From NCBI RefSeq assembly GCF_030272615.1, contig NC_081409.1, forward strand, positions 648,804,468 to 648,868,467: 64,000 bases of DNA, in the 5' to 3' direction. Source of the DNA: Cryptomeria japonica. Taxonomy: Eukaryota; Streptophyta; Pinopsida; Cupressales; Cupressaceae. A model generated the notes under the pieces. That model was not told the origin of the DNA. It did no database searches and worked only from the letters and a program-made list of their open reading frames with translations. The translations under genes and the position numbers were made by a program. Below, in pieces: positions 34,161-45,395 of this stretch; position 1 is the first letter of the stretch, and every line of letters starts with the position of its first letter.

Positions 34161-34308
34161 TGTCTTTTCTTCCAACAACTGCATTAAATGCTTGCCGGTT
34201 AAGTGAAAGTTAACACATCTGCCGGTAGAGAAGAAATTCATCTTCACACCATCAACCAAGGGTAAACTGCATGGTATTCAACTTGTTGTAATACCCAAGG
34301 GTTACTTC

Positions 34309-35421
34309 TTAGTTGGATGAAGAATATCCTGCCTGTGGAGTAATACTCTATTCTACCGGTGAAGGAATAGTCTCATCAACATTTTGATCTATCTTTCTAA
34401 TCCATTGTCTTGAAAATTCTTCCTTTACCTCATCAACCTTCTCTTTGCCTTTCAAACTAGATCCTTTATTATTTGTCAATCAAGTCTTGCTTCTACAAAA
34501 TTTTAAAATATGTCCAATCTTGTTGCAAGCATAACAAGTCACATTATTCTTCTAAATAGCCATTCTATATCCTATGCCAGTTTGTGTTCTGCATTGATTA
34601 GATAAGTGTCCAAATCTTCCATAAACATAACATCTTACATTCATTCTGCAATTTTCTAAATTATGACCAACTTTGTTGCATTTGGAACATTGACCGGTGG
34701 GTGCATTAGTGTTCTGATTGTTTCTAGATCTACATTGATTTTCTCTATGACCATACTTGTTACAGTTAAAGCATTTACTATTAAATTTGAAAGCATTAGG
34801 TTGTCTTATTGGTTTACTATGATCTTGATTGTTTGCAGTACCAGAACTTTCTCCAACTTTAAATCCAAGTCTATTAGTGTCTCCATTAGGTTTCTAACTT
34901 TTCAGCATATCATCAAGTTCTTCTAAACTTTTCTTGAATTTCTCTTTATGTTGATTTGCAGTATCCAACTCATTTTCTAGAATTCCCATCTGTCTCATAA
35001 GTTCAGTTTTATCATGTTGCATGTGAATCAGATCTGTCTCCAACATATCATTCTCATGAATGAGTCTTAGATTCTCATTTCTAGCATCATTAAGTTTCCT
35101 AGTCAAGTCATCTTCATTCTTCTTTCTATCTTCAATGTCTTTACAAAATCTCATAGTCATGTCTTGCATTTCATTCCTCATAGTCATGTTTTATTGCCTC
35201 ATCATGTTCATAAGCTCATTAAGAGTTTTCTTTACATCATTGTCACTTTGCATCTTTTCATGAAGTTCTTTTCATTTATTTCTTGCAATAGTAAGATTCT
35301 CCTGAAGTCCTTCAATGAATTCCTATGCAGTCCTTATATCATATTCAAGTTTGATATTATTCAACTTCTTTGAATCATAGTCCACAATAGCTTCTTCTAA
35401 TTGCTTTCTTAAGTTCTGCAT
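34309..35421 (-). pseudogene. gag: Element A gag: coiled coil and zinc knuckles (broken)
   Basis: From ATG 35421 to TAA 34309 is 371 codons, exactly the length in B. It begins about 70 bp after the primer site. The first half is a long coiled coil (heptads through HDKTELMRQMGILENEL). The second half carries four CCHC knuckles: CFNCNKYGHRENQC, CSKCNKVGHNLENC, CYVYGRFGHLSNQC (second Cys lost to Tyr) and CYACNKIG. The copia gag core domain present in C and D is absent, so this looks like an RNA-binding, coiled-coil gag of reduced type. TAG and TAA stops (for example the Gln codons near 35324 and 34895) break it. Confidence 0.8.
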
Positions 35422-35478
35422 CTATACCGGTGTCAGAATCTTCCCCAAGCTATTAGGCTTTTGAAAATAGAGGACCAG

Positions 35479-35490
35479 GCTCTGATACCA
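35479..35490 (-). other. Element A primer-binding site (tRNA-Met type)
   Basis: On the - strand TGGTATCAGAGC begins two bases after the 5' LTR end. The match to the standard site is perfect. Confidence 0.9.
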
Positions 35491-35492
35491 AT

Positions 35493-36280
35493 TATTAGGA
35501 TTAATGATAGTCCCAAAGATATTGAGAGGGGGGGAGGGGGTGAATCAGTATCTAACCGGTTAGGAGAATATTTGACCTTATTAAATATTTTGCATTCCAA
35601 AACAGTGTACCGGTATACAAGAATTAATGTAGTAAATAGGAATAGTAAAGACAACATAGAAAACACACCATAACACAAGATGCTTAATGAGGAAACCTGG
35701 TGTGGGAAAATCCTTGGTGGGATTTGTGACCCATAATATTCACTCACTGGCCAATGAATGGATATTACTTACAAGAGGGGCCTGTACATGCAGGAAGGCC
35801 AACTGCCTAAAGCTCACTGCTCAATCTACAAAATGGAAGTCTCACTAACTTACAAAATGGATTATAAAAATCCAATATAATGTACTGCTACAATTCAGCA
35901 TCTACTATGCCAAGTTCAGTACCGATTGAAGCTCATACTATAAGCATAAACCTTATACAAAATCTGCCTTAATATTCACTCATCACTTCTATCATATCCA
36001 TCTCTTACATCTGTCTATCATCTAAATGATTTACAAGATCTCATACATATATGAGTGTATTACAATATACCATGTCGACTTTACAAAAGATATTTACAAT
36101 TAAATACAATAAACAAAAGTTTGTTCCTGTCGGCTGGGGTGTCGGTAAACATTGTTGTTGCTGCCTACCGGTGGTTTTACTAGATGAATGTCAGGTGGTT
36201 TCCTGAAGGTTGTCAGTAGGTTGCAAGGTTGCCGTCAATGGAAACACCATAATTTCTCACTAGAGTGTAGAATGCCAACA
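35493..36280 (-). repeat. Element A 5' LTR
   Basis: 788 bp, paired with 29595-30410. Its + strand start reads TATTAGG where the other copies read TGTTAGG, and it lacks about 28 bp. The stem-loop is near 35517-35550, with one C to T change in an arm that still allows a G-U pair. Confidence 0.88.
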
Positions 36281-36285
36281 TGACT

Positions 36286-36523
36286 AACTGCACTAACTAC
36301 ATCTATTGATGGACAAATTTTGTCCTTGGAGAACCAAGTTTTTTCTTTTGAGAAGGAGAAAGATAAAATAATGAGAGCAATAAATTTAAGAGGATTGGTA
36401 AGCCCTAGACTTTATTCATTGGGTGTTTACAAGAAAGAATGCATGGATATGCTAGCAAAACCCACACTGGTAGATACCCAGAAGAAGGAATCATTTCCCC
36501 ACTTACTCAGTGGACTTGCATAG
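36286..36523 (+). pseudogene. Element E ORFx, C-terminal end, second segment
   Basis: It continues the frame of 28855-29594 after the A insertion, with the codon split by A completed in phase. It encodes a coiled-coil-like stretch (ILSLENQVFSFEKEKDKIM) homologous in position and pattern to the C-terminus of ORFx in A and B, and ends with TAG at 36521. No stop occurs in this segment. Confidence 0.65.
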
Positions 36524-36817
36524 GTATCTGATACTTTCAAATCAGGTTGGGACATGTATCTTTAGTTACTACAAAAGGCATACCTAGAAATCCTAAAGAT
36601 GACTAAGCTCGAGTGACACTAAAAGTATTCTTTCATTTGTTTATTCTTTCACCGGTCTTTGGGATAAATGTCAAAGGGGGAGTATATACATATGTGAGAA
36701 ATATATCAAAGAAAATATTATCAGATGGAGTATATGGAGTGTATTTCTTAGGGGGAGCACACTGACAGGAAATCCATTTTTCACATGAGTGTTGCCATCA
36801 ATGCCAAAGGGGGAGAT
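36524..36817 (+). other. 3' untranslated region and polypurine tract of element E
   Basis: This is noncoding sequence with several GGGGGAG runs. The last, CCAAAGGGGGAGAT at 36804-36817, abuts the 3' LTR start TGTTGGTAATTG and is the polypurine tract. Confidence 0.75.
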
Positions 36818-37730
36818 TGTTGGTAATTGACACTCACTAGATTCATTTTGTTGTTATTGATGGCAACAAGATTTGATGGAAGTCACAAACCAACACTAGG
36901 AGGCATATACCAATAGATACCAACATTGGAAGCATTCAGGCCTACACCGACGCTGACAACGACATCGACACTTCAAGGAAGTCGACATCAAGGAAGATTT
37001 ATTTAGTAAAACATTTTGGAATTACTGTTGAGGCCGACATTGAATATATTTTGTAAATGAATTGTAAGCCGACATAAGGCATATAATTTGTAATAGGTAT
37101 ATAAGTCAATCTGCTAGGTCAAATTAAAAGATGATGAGATAATAGTGATGTAATAGAGATAGACATATATAGGTATAGCAGAACTATGAGATGCAAAATA
37201 TATGTATGGATATCATTTTTGTATGTGAACATTATATCATGCAATGATCTATATATAGCTTGGAAAACATTCTTAGAGAAGTAATACCGGTAATAGTTCA
37301 AGTTTGTGAACCGGTAGAGAGCAGAACCAGAACCGAAACTCTATCTAGCATAGCAGATGCATTCTTGAGTTAATTTTTAGTAATTTACTTTGGCAGAAAG
37401 CTTGTAGTCAGTGAGGCTCTTTAATGATGAGCAGTATGCTCTAGGCAGTGTTCCTTCCTACAAGTGCAAGCCCCTATTTTATGTAATATATTTTCATATG
37501 GCCAGTGAACTGATATTGTGGGTCACAAATCCCACCGTGGTTTTTCCTCAGTGAGGTTTTCCACGTATAAATTTTGTGTTTTATGGTGTTCATTTATGTG
37601 GATGGTTTATTTTCTTCTTGTTATATGCTTATTTGTTTACCTGTACATACAAGCATGGTTCATAAAGTTAAATATTGTTGATTCCGGTATAACACTGATT
37701 CACCCCCCCTCTCAGTGTTCTCGGATCCCA
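36818..37730 (+). repeat. Element E 3' LTR (913 bp)
   Basis: It runs from TGTTGGTAATTGACACTC to TCGGATCCCA. The end is set by the CA and by C's coding frame, which resumes at 37731. A TATA-like CTATATATAG is at about 37249-37258. The stem-loop AACACTGA...TCAGTGTT is at 37691-37719. The 5' partner lies outside the window. Confidence 0.8.
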
Positions 37731-39370
37731 AAACCTTGTAGTTCTTATGGGTAGCATAAGCAAGAAATAATCTCATGACTTCAATCCTAGCTACCGGAGC
37801 AAAAGTCTCATCTTAATAAATTCCTTCCTTTTGAGAATATCCTTTACAAACCAATCTATCCTTATTCCTCACAAATTGTCCATCTTCATTGAATTTATTC
37901 CTATAAACCCATTTAGTCCCAATAACATTCTTATTTTTAGGCCGGGGAACTAAAGTCCATGTATTATTCTTTTCTATCTGATATAATTCCTCTTCCATAG
38001 CTTTTATCCAAAATTCATCTTTACATGCTTCAATTATTAATGTTGGTTCAATTTGAGAAATTAAACATACCTCATCAGCTGCCAACCTTCTTCTTGTCAT
38101 CACTCCTTTATTCTTGTCTCCAATGATCTGATCTTCTGAATGATTTAACCTAACATACTTACGAGTCTTCTGATTTTCTGTTCCTCTTCTTTGATCTTCA
38201 GTTACTATTGAATTTTTTGATACTGTCGGAGTAACTGCTTCAACATTTTGTTCTAGTGTAGGTGGTACCAGTTCATTTATAATCATTTTCACTGTCTGTT
38301 CTCTCTCATAAGTTCTGATTTGACTTTTGTTCAACTCATCCACCTTGACATTAGTTCTCTCCACAATTCTCTGCAATATTTTGTTATAACATCTATATGC
38401 TTTGATTTCATTAGAATAACCAAGAAATATCCCTTCATCACATCTAGGATCAAACTCACCAATGGAATGATCTCTTTTGATATAGCATTTACTACCAAAG
38501 ATTTTGAAATACTTAACTGTGGGTGTATGACCAAACCATAACTCATGAGGTGTCTTACCAGTGTCTGCTTTGATATGAACTCTGTTGAATGTGTATACCA
38601 TTGTGCTCACAGATTCTCTCTATTAGATATGAGGAAAATTAGCTTCCATCATCATCTAGCTGTATCCAACATATTTATGTTCTTCCTTTCCACAACTTCA
38701 TTATTCTGAGGTGTCCGGGGTGCAAATAACTGTCTCCTTATCCCATTATTTTCATAATAACTGTTAAATTCATCGGATGTGAATTCTCCACCCTGATCAG
38801 ACCTTAAGCATTTAATCTTCAATCTTGCTTTGTCTCAACTTTAGCTTTAAAGATTTTAAACTTTTTGAATGCTTTAGATTTCTCCCTTAGAAAAGTAACC
38901 CACATCATTCTAGAATAGTCATAAATGATTAGCAAAAAATATTATCACCCTGAAAAATTTTGATTCTAGAAGGACCACACAAATCAGTATGAATAAGATC
39001 AAGAAAATCAATAGATTTTTCTTGTATACTCTTAAAAGAAGTTCTGACTTGCTTTCCCATTTGACATTCCTTACATATTGGATTATAGGGCTTCACAATC
39101 TTAGGTATATCTCTAACTGCCTTAGTAGAACTAATCTTTATAATGCAATCAAAATTCACATGACACAACCTCTTATGCCATATCCAACTCTCATCAATTT
39201 GTGCAATCAAACATGTCTTCTCACCGGAGTTCAAATAAAAAATGTTACCTTTAGTCTGAGTACCAGTTGTAATATCCAATCTAGATTTGTTGATAATCTT
39301 GCATTTTCCATCCTTGAACTGTAACTGAAATCCCTTTTCCACCAACTGTCCTACACTAAAAAAGATTATG
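37731..39370 (-). pseudogene. pol: Element C integrase and start of reverse transcriptase (broken)
   Basis: Reading on the - strand from 39370: the GAG-pre-integrase zinc motif (WIWHKRLCHVNFD ... CKECQMGKQ, about 39195-39050), the integrase core with HTDLCGP, LRSDQGGEF and NNEVVERKN near 38990-38720, then TPHELWFG and the hinge. RT opens with WIKAMEEELYQIEKNNTW and VCKGYSQKEGIY, then FAPVARIEVMRL up to the insertion of E at 37730. Breaks include a frameshift at 39355, shifts near 38930 and 38840, and two stops near 38620. The three acidic integrase motifs remain readable. Confidence 0.87.
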
Positions 39371-39375
39371 CCTTA
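39371..39375 (-). repeat. Target-site duplication of element D, left copy
   Basis: CCTTA precedes D's TGTTGAG start and recurs at 45391-45395 after its ...TTAACA end. Confidence 0.93.
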
Positions 39376-40081
39376 TGTTGAGTTTTGATCAGATTAAATA
39401 GGCAAATAGTTTTAAATTTTATTTGAACTTTTAATCTCAGTTTGATGTCAATTCAAAATATGTATTATGGAATTCCAATCTGCATATGCATTCAACTCTA
39501 ATTTGTTTTATAGTAAAGTATACAATTCGTGCTAAATTACTACTCTAATTTCCCACAGAAGTGTCTTAAACAACAATCAAATATTAATCGATGCTCACTC
39601 TCCCTTTAAAGTGTATCACAGATAATGATTGTGGTCCAATCTACCACAGAAGAGTGTACAGATAAGAATAGTAGCTTTATCTGATTTATTATCCTGCAGT
39701 AATATTATGATTTGTCTCTTATCCTTGTTGTTTTATAATCGAACTGCTGATATCTTAAACTCTAGTTTAGCCATTGTATATATAATTTATCTATTGTTCC
39801 CATTGTCTCTTCAAAGAGTGAAGGAATGGGTCTATATGCCCATTCAAGGATGACGTCAAGAAACACGACTCATACACAAATTGATTCATCCTTAATGTAC
39901 ACATCTTTCAAAAGAGATTAATTTATTCTTAACTAACACATCATTAATAGAACTAATTCAATAAAAGAGACATTATTATAATATAATAAAGAATTGATTT
40001 GAGTCAGCACGTCTTAATCATAGTTTAATAATAAAATAAATTTATACGAGTAGAATTCTAACAGATGCTATAACATTAACA
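39376..40081 (-). repeat. Element D 3' LTR (706 bp)
   Basis: Paired with 44685-45390 and of identical length. A purine tract (CTAAGAGGGAG on the - strand, 40082-40092) abuts it. Confidence 0.93.
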
Positions 40082-40222
40082 CTCCCTCTTAGCTAGGGAG
40101 GAATTATACTCAAGATCTAAGTCACATAGTGATATTCACCATGGCTACTCCCAGAGGGTGATTAAGAACAAGTTCTATGGCATCCACCATACCTACTTGC
40201 AGAGGGTGGAACAAGGGTTGAT

Positions 40223-40523
40223 ACCTCAAATTTCTCTTCATAGAGAAGAATGCACAACAAGGGCTAGTACCTCAAACTTCTCTCATAGAAGAATGCAAAA
40301 CAAGGGCTAATACCTCAAACTTCTCCCATAGAAGAATGCATAACAAGGGCTAATACCTCAAACTTCTCTTGTAGAGAAGAATACTCAACAAAGGCTAATA
40401 CCTCAAACTTCTCTCGCATAGAAGAATGCTCAACAAGGGCTGATACCTCAAACTTCTCTCTCAGAGAAGAATGCATGACAAGGGCTTGCACCTCAAACTT
40501 CTCTCACAGAGAAGAATGCATTA
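40223..40523 (-). repeat. Seven tandem repeats of 43-46 bp in the 3' region of element D
   Basis: On the + strand, units starting ACCTCAAACTTCTC begin at 40223, 40269, 40312, 40355, 40400, 40445 and 40490, each containing AGAAGAATGC and ACAAGGGCT. A run of shorter related pieces lies at 40140-40222. They sit between the end of pol and the polypurine tract. Confidence 0.88.
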
Positions 40524-40532
40524 TACTACATA

Positions 40533-42115
40533 TCAAGTAATTACTTGATGCTGAGACTCCCTCTCAACAAGAGCTTCATTTTCCACAATTCCAAGCTTTT
40601 CTCAAAAATGCACAAATTTCACTTTCGCAAGAGGCTTGGTGAAAATGTCGGCTATCTATTCCTCAATACAAATGTATCTCAACTGAACTACATTCCTTTG
40701 TACCATATCTCTGATATAGTGGTACTAAATCTCTACATGCTTCATTCTGTCATGAAATATTGGATTGACTAAAAGCTTTACACAACTTTGATTATCACAA
40801 TGTATGATGGTAGGCTCCAAGGATTGACCAAACAATCCTACAAGGAGCTTATGAAGCCACACTGCTTCGCGAGTTGCTACACATGCTACAACATATTTTG
40901 CTTCTACAATGCTCAAAGCTATTGAAGACTTCTTCCTACTACATCAAGAAATCATAGTAGATCCCAAACTGAAACAACAACCAAAAGTGTTCTTTCGATC
41001 ACTAATACTCCTTGCCCAGTTAGTATCAAAATATCCTTCAAGAATCAGCTCCATACTAGAAGAGTATTTCAAGCCATATCCAACTATTCCACGCAAGTAT
41101 CTCAAGATATGCTTGACTGCAACTTGATGTATTTGTCTAGGTTCACTTATGAACTGACTAAGTGCACTCACTGCATAATAAATATCCGGTCTAGTGTTAA
41201 CTAGATACATCAGGGACCCAATCATTTGTTTGTACACAGTAGGGTCCACAAGATCTAAACTAGCTGCAGCTTCCCTTAATTTCTTCAAGTTAGTTTCCAT
41301 GGGTGTGGACATGGATTTACAATATGTCATTCCAAACTCTTTAAAATGTCGATGGTGTATTTACCTTGACTTAGGATAATCCCATTGGGACTTTGCCAAA
41401 CCTTCAACCCTAGAAATAAGTGCATAAGTCCTAAGTCCTTCATCTCAAATTCTGAAGTCAAATCCTTCTTACATCTATTAATGAGATGATCTTCTCCAAT
41501 AATAAATAGATCATCAACATAAAGTACCAAGATCAACATATCACCATTGAATACTTTGAAGTAAAGGTTTGGATCAACATCATTTTTGCAAAAACCCTAA
41601 CCCACTAAGTATCTATCAATTCTTTCATACCAAGCCCGATGATCCTGTTTAAGACCATATAGGGATTTCTTTAATTTACACACATGAGATTATTTCTCAT
41701 GAATCACAAACCCCTCAGGGTGCTTGATGTAGACTTCTTCAATTACGCCATTGAGAAAAGCAGTCTTCACATCCATCTGATGCAACTTCCATCCTTTAGA
41801 TGTTGCAATAGCAATGATGGTTGTAATGGATGTATAGTGAGCAACAAGGGCAAATATTTCTTTGTAGTCTATTCCTTCTTGTTGAGAGAAACCACAAGCC
41901 ACAAATATAGCGTTATAGTTTTCAATGCTGCCATCAACTGCATGTTTTATCTTGAACAAGCACTTGGAAGACACAACAGACTTCCCTTCTGGTCTAGGCA
42001 CAATATCCCACACATTGTTATTGAGAATGGATTGATACTCTTTGTCCATAGAATCTTTCCAAACTTGTTGATTTGAGGCTTCTTCTACACTAGATAGTTT
42101 AGACTAAAAAAGATT
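40533..42115 (-). pseudogene. pol: Element D reverse transcriptase and RNase H (broken)
   Basis: On the - strand RT starts near 42049 (YQSILNNNVWDIV), with WKLHQMDVKTAFLNG, the catalytic LYVDDLFIIG near 41520-41490, FEMKDLG, and the connection GSLMYLVNTRPDI. RNase H carries VEAKYVVACVATREAVWL, where the SxxEAEY motif has E to K, and IIHCDNQSC with its Asp. Breaks lie near 41690-41540, 41330 and 40920. The domain ends near 40533. Confidence 0.87.
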
Positions 42116-42235
42116 ACACATTAATGCAACATAACCAGAGAATCTTTGTGGTCTTTTGCTTTCCTTGAATGTGCCTCTAGGAGCAGCAAATTGTTCTTCT
42201 TCCTACATAGTGTTTTATGCCCAAAGAGATCTCTT

Positions 42236-43500
42236 TCAAGACACAACAATATCCCTAGGCCCATTAGTGGGATACAAGGGTTCAATTGGATCATTACTTA
42301 TATTAGGTACAATAGACTCCCTCTGAACCTTAGGACTATGGTCAACATCCATGTCTTGAGGAGTTTCATCATCTATCTCCATGCACGAGCCCTTTGATTT
42401 TTTAAGTGCAACATCTTCCTCAAATGTGACATCCCTGCTAACCTCTATTTGCTTTTGACCAGGAATGTAAACACAATAGACTTTGGAGGTTTCACTATAG
42501 CCTACAAATATTCCTCTCTTGCCAGAAGGCTCCAACTTGGTTCTCTTGTCCTTGGGAAGATGAATATACACAAGACAACCAAATATTCGTAGGTGACTAA
42601 TATCAAGCTTGATACCTAATAAGGCTTCTTCAGGAGTTATATTTTGTAATATCCAATGAGGACATCTATTTTGAACATACACTATTGTTCTAGAGGCTTC
42701 TGCCCAGAAAAACATCTAAAGGTCTTGATCATGAATCATAGCTTTTGCAGTTTCAACTATAGATATGTTCTTCCTTTCAGCAACCCTATTTTGTTGAGGG
42801 TTGTAAGGAACACAAAACTCCTTCTTGATCCCTGCCTCAATACAGAAATCATGAAAGCTACCCGAGGTGTATTCACCTCCATTGTCAGACCTTACAATTT
42901 TAATTTTATTTCCAGTAATATTTTCTACAAGAGCTTTAAACTCTTTAAGCCTACCTAGGACTTCATCGGACTCTTTAGAACTTAAGAAATAAATCCAAGT
43001 CTTCCTAGAGTAGTCATTTATTAAAGTTACATAATACAAACATCCACTTAGGGATGGAATTGACATTGGACCACATAAATCTGAATGTACAAGATCTAGT
43101 ATTTCTTTAGACCTACTTTCATTGCTATGGAAAGGACTTTTAACATTTTTACCCATAGCACAACCTTTACAAGTACCATATATACATGAATGAGTTTAGG
43201 AATACCTTTTACCATCTTCTCCAAAGATGGAAGAGCCCTGAAGTGAAGATGTCCAAGTCTTCTGTGCCAGAGTTCGCTAGAACTTGTAGAATCATGAATA
43301 AGTGCTTGAATTGGGAAAGTGGAGAGTTTGTATAAACTCTCATGTCGATCTCCAATCACATGAGTAGTCTTGATGCTGGAGTTCTTAGGCCAAGCAAGAA
43401 CTCTTCCTTCAGAAAATGCAATTTGATGTCCCTTATCCTCCAAGGCTAAAATTGATACTAGGTTCCTCTTGATCCCTGGAATGAACAATACATCACTTAG
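42236..43500 (-). pseudogene. int: Element D integrase (nearly open)
   Basis: The GAG-pre-integrase motif LWHRRLGHLHF lies near 43270. The core runs through HSDLCGP, DYSRKTWIYFL (first Asp region), VRSDNGGEY (second Asp) and QQNRVAERKN (Glu) in an open stretch 43156-42719. One TAG near 42716 separates it from the C-terminal part (42715-42236), which contains TPEEALLGIK and the GKRGIFVGYSE motif. This is the best preserved catalytic core in the window. Confidence 0.87.
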
Positions 43501-44580
43501 GTGTAGAGAAACTCCTGATTCAAGTTTTAGAGATGTAGCACCAATTCCTCTTACGGAATATCATGCATCATCCCCAATGATGACTTGAAGATGTGACTCT
43601 TTCTCTACTAAATCAGAAAGGTACTCCCGATGACCGGTGATATGTTGAGAGGCTCCACTATCAATTAACCATGCATCACTATCTGTAAGAACATTGCTTG
43701 ATAATGCTGATATGAAAAGAAATCCATTGGAGTTATCTTCAACCTCCTTCTAAGACGAGACTTCATTGATGTTTGCACCTTGATGATTAGGTCATGTTAA
43801 ATAATCCTTTGGAAAGTGACCAAACTTGTCACATCTAAAACACTAGATGCAAGAGAGGTCTTTCTTTCTCTTCCTAGAATCGGGTGCAGAATCTGATTCG
43901 AAATCTCTATTCTTTTTGAAGTTTCCCTTCTTCCAATACTTTTTCTTCTTGGTAGATTGAGTGGAAAGAAAATGTGTATCTTCATTTTGAGTACTTGTGA
44001 GGATTCCTCTGATAGTCAATATTGATTCTTCTTGAATACAATCTACTTGAAGTCGATCAAACTTAGGTAATTTTTACCTTCCACTTATGCTTTGAATAAA
44101 TGGCTCCCATGAATGAGGCAAACCATTCAAGGCTAGCATGACAAGGTCTTTATCTATCACTAGATCCCCAATTGCGCATAGTTGATCTCTCAATTATGAA
44201 ATTTTCATGAAGTAGGTGATGACTGAATCTCCTTTTTCCATCTTCACTTGGTGGAGTTGTTGTCTCAAGGCAAGAGCCCTATTGATGTTGTTAATCTCAT
44301 ATAAACTTTCCAAGGTCTTGAACATATCTCTTGCAGTTGTCATCTTGGAGATGAGAGGTACCAAGTGATCCCTCATGGAGTTGATTAATATCTTCTTTGC
44401 TTTGTTGGTATTTTTTTTAAATTGCAGTTTCTCCTCATGATCTTTAGGTTTGGATAAATCTTTTTCCTCTATGAATTGAAGAAGATCAGTCTCTTCAAGT
44501 GCAATGAGCACTCTAAACTTCCATGAGGTGAAGTTAGATGTGCCTTCAAGTCTATCTTCAACTTTAAGACCATTCACCAT
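43501..44580 (-). pseudogene. gag: Element D gag and protease (broken)
   Basis: ATG 44580 begins a copia gag with FTSWKFRVLIALEE and the UBN2-type core (RDMFKTLESLYE, LRQQLHQVKMEKGDSVITYF). A stop near 44194 follows, then the knuckle CFRCDKFGHFPKDY near 43840, whose last Cys is Tyr. The protease motif WLIDSGASQHITG lies near 43660-43620 with its catalytic Asp kept. The primer site region is at 44673-44684, a two-mismatch form of the tRNA-Met site. Confidence 0.85.
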
Positions 44581-44672
44581 TTTTGAGACTTAGAGATACT
44601 GCACGGCGGGGAGAGAGAGGAGAGAATACTTAGAAGTTGTTTAGAATTTGATCATGATCTTCTTTCACTGTA

Positions 44673-44684
44673 GCTCTAATACAA
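44673..44684 (-). other. Element D primer-binding site, degenerate
   Basis: On the - strand TTGTATTAGAGC, two mismatches from the tRNA-Met site, directly abuts the 5' LTR. Confidence 0.6.
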
Positions 44685-45390
44685 TGTTGAGTTTTGATCA
44701 GATTAAATAGGCAAATAGTTTTAAATTTTATTTGAACTTTTAATCTCAGTTTGATGTCAATTCAAACTATGTATTATGGAATTCCAATCTGCATATGCAT
44801 TCAACTCTAATTCATTTTATAGTAAAGTATATAGTTCGTGCTGTATTACTACTATAATTTCCCACGGAAGTGTCTTAAACAACAAGAAGATATTAATCGA
44901 TGCTCACTCTCCCTTCAAAGTGTATCACAGATACTAATTGTTGTCCAATCTACCATAGAAGGGTGTACAGATAATAATAATAGCTTTATTTGATTTATTA
45001 CCCTACAATGATATTATTATCTATCTCTTATCCTGGTTGTTTTATGATTGAACTGCTGATATATTAGATTCTAGTTTAGCCACTATATATATAATTTATC
45101 TGTTGTTCCCATTGTCTCTTCAAAGAGTGAAGGAATGGGTCTATATGCCCATTCAAGGATGACGTCGAGCAACATGACTCATACACAAGTCGATTCATCC
45201 TTAATGAACATGTCTTTCAAAAGAGATTAATTTATTCTTAACTAACACATTATTAATAGAATTGATTCAATCAAAGAGACATTATTATAATATAATAAAG
45301 AATTGATTTGAGTCAGCATGTCTTAATCATAGTTTAATAATAAAATAAATTTATATGACTAGAATTCTGACATATGCTATAACATTAACA
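44685..45390 (-). repeat. Element D 5' LTR (706 bp)
   Basis: Paired with 39376-40081. CCTTA follows at 45391-45395, and C's protease-to-integrase frame resumes there. Confidence 0.93.
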
Positions 45391-45395
45391 CCTTA

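Larger units (their letters stand above)
29595..36280 (-). mobile_element. Element A: non-autonomous copia-type element with gag + ORFx
   Basis: On the - strand it reads 5' LTR (36280-35493), tRNA-Met-type primer site, gag, a gap of 300 bp with a TATA motif, ORFx, polypurine tract and 3' LTR (30410-29595). The ends are TGTTGG...AACA in element orientation. Flanks are GGACT left and TGACT right, a 5 bp duplication with one mismatch. No protease, integrase, RT or RNase H is present in 6.7 kb. The TGTTGG ends, AAAGGGAGAGAT tract and primer site indicate Ty1/copia machinery. Host sequence on both sides is the ORFx frame of element E. Confidence 0.85.
28855..37730 (+). mobile_element. Element E: non-autonomous copia-type element of the gag+ORFx family, right part
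   Basis: E is a + strand relative of A and B. Visible are the C-terminal part of its ORFx (28855-29594, continuing at 36286-36523), a polypurine tract and a 3' LTR ending GATCCCA at 37730. It was split by G on the left (so its 5' half is outside the window) and by A at 29595. To its right, AAACC at 37731 begins the interrupted RT of element C. Protein similarity to A and B is clear but far weaker than A to B, and its LTR differs apart from the shared stem-loop, so it is a separate subfamily. Confidence 0.78.
39376..45390 (-). mobile_element. Element D: complete Ty1/copia element (6,015 bp)
   Basis: Both LTRs are 706 bp (TGTTGAG...ATTAACA) with perfect CCTTA duplications. On the - strand: gag, protease, integrase, RT, RNase H, then a tandem-repeat region and a purine tract. 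It is the only element in the window with all copia domains present between two LTRs. Stops and shifts are fewer than in C or G but still disable it. The LTRs differ at about 1 in 105 positions in their first part and more densely in the next 165 bp. Confidence 0.93.
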
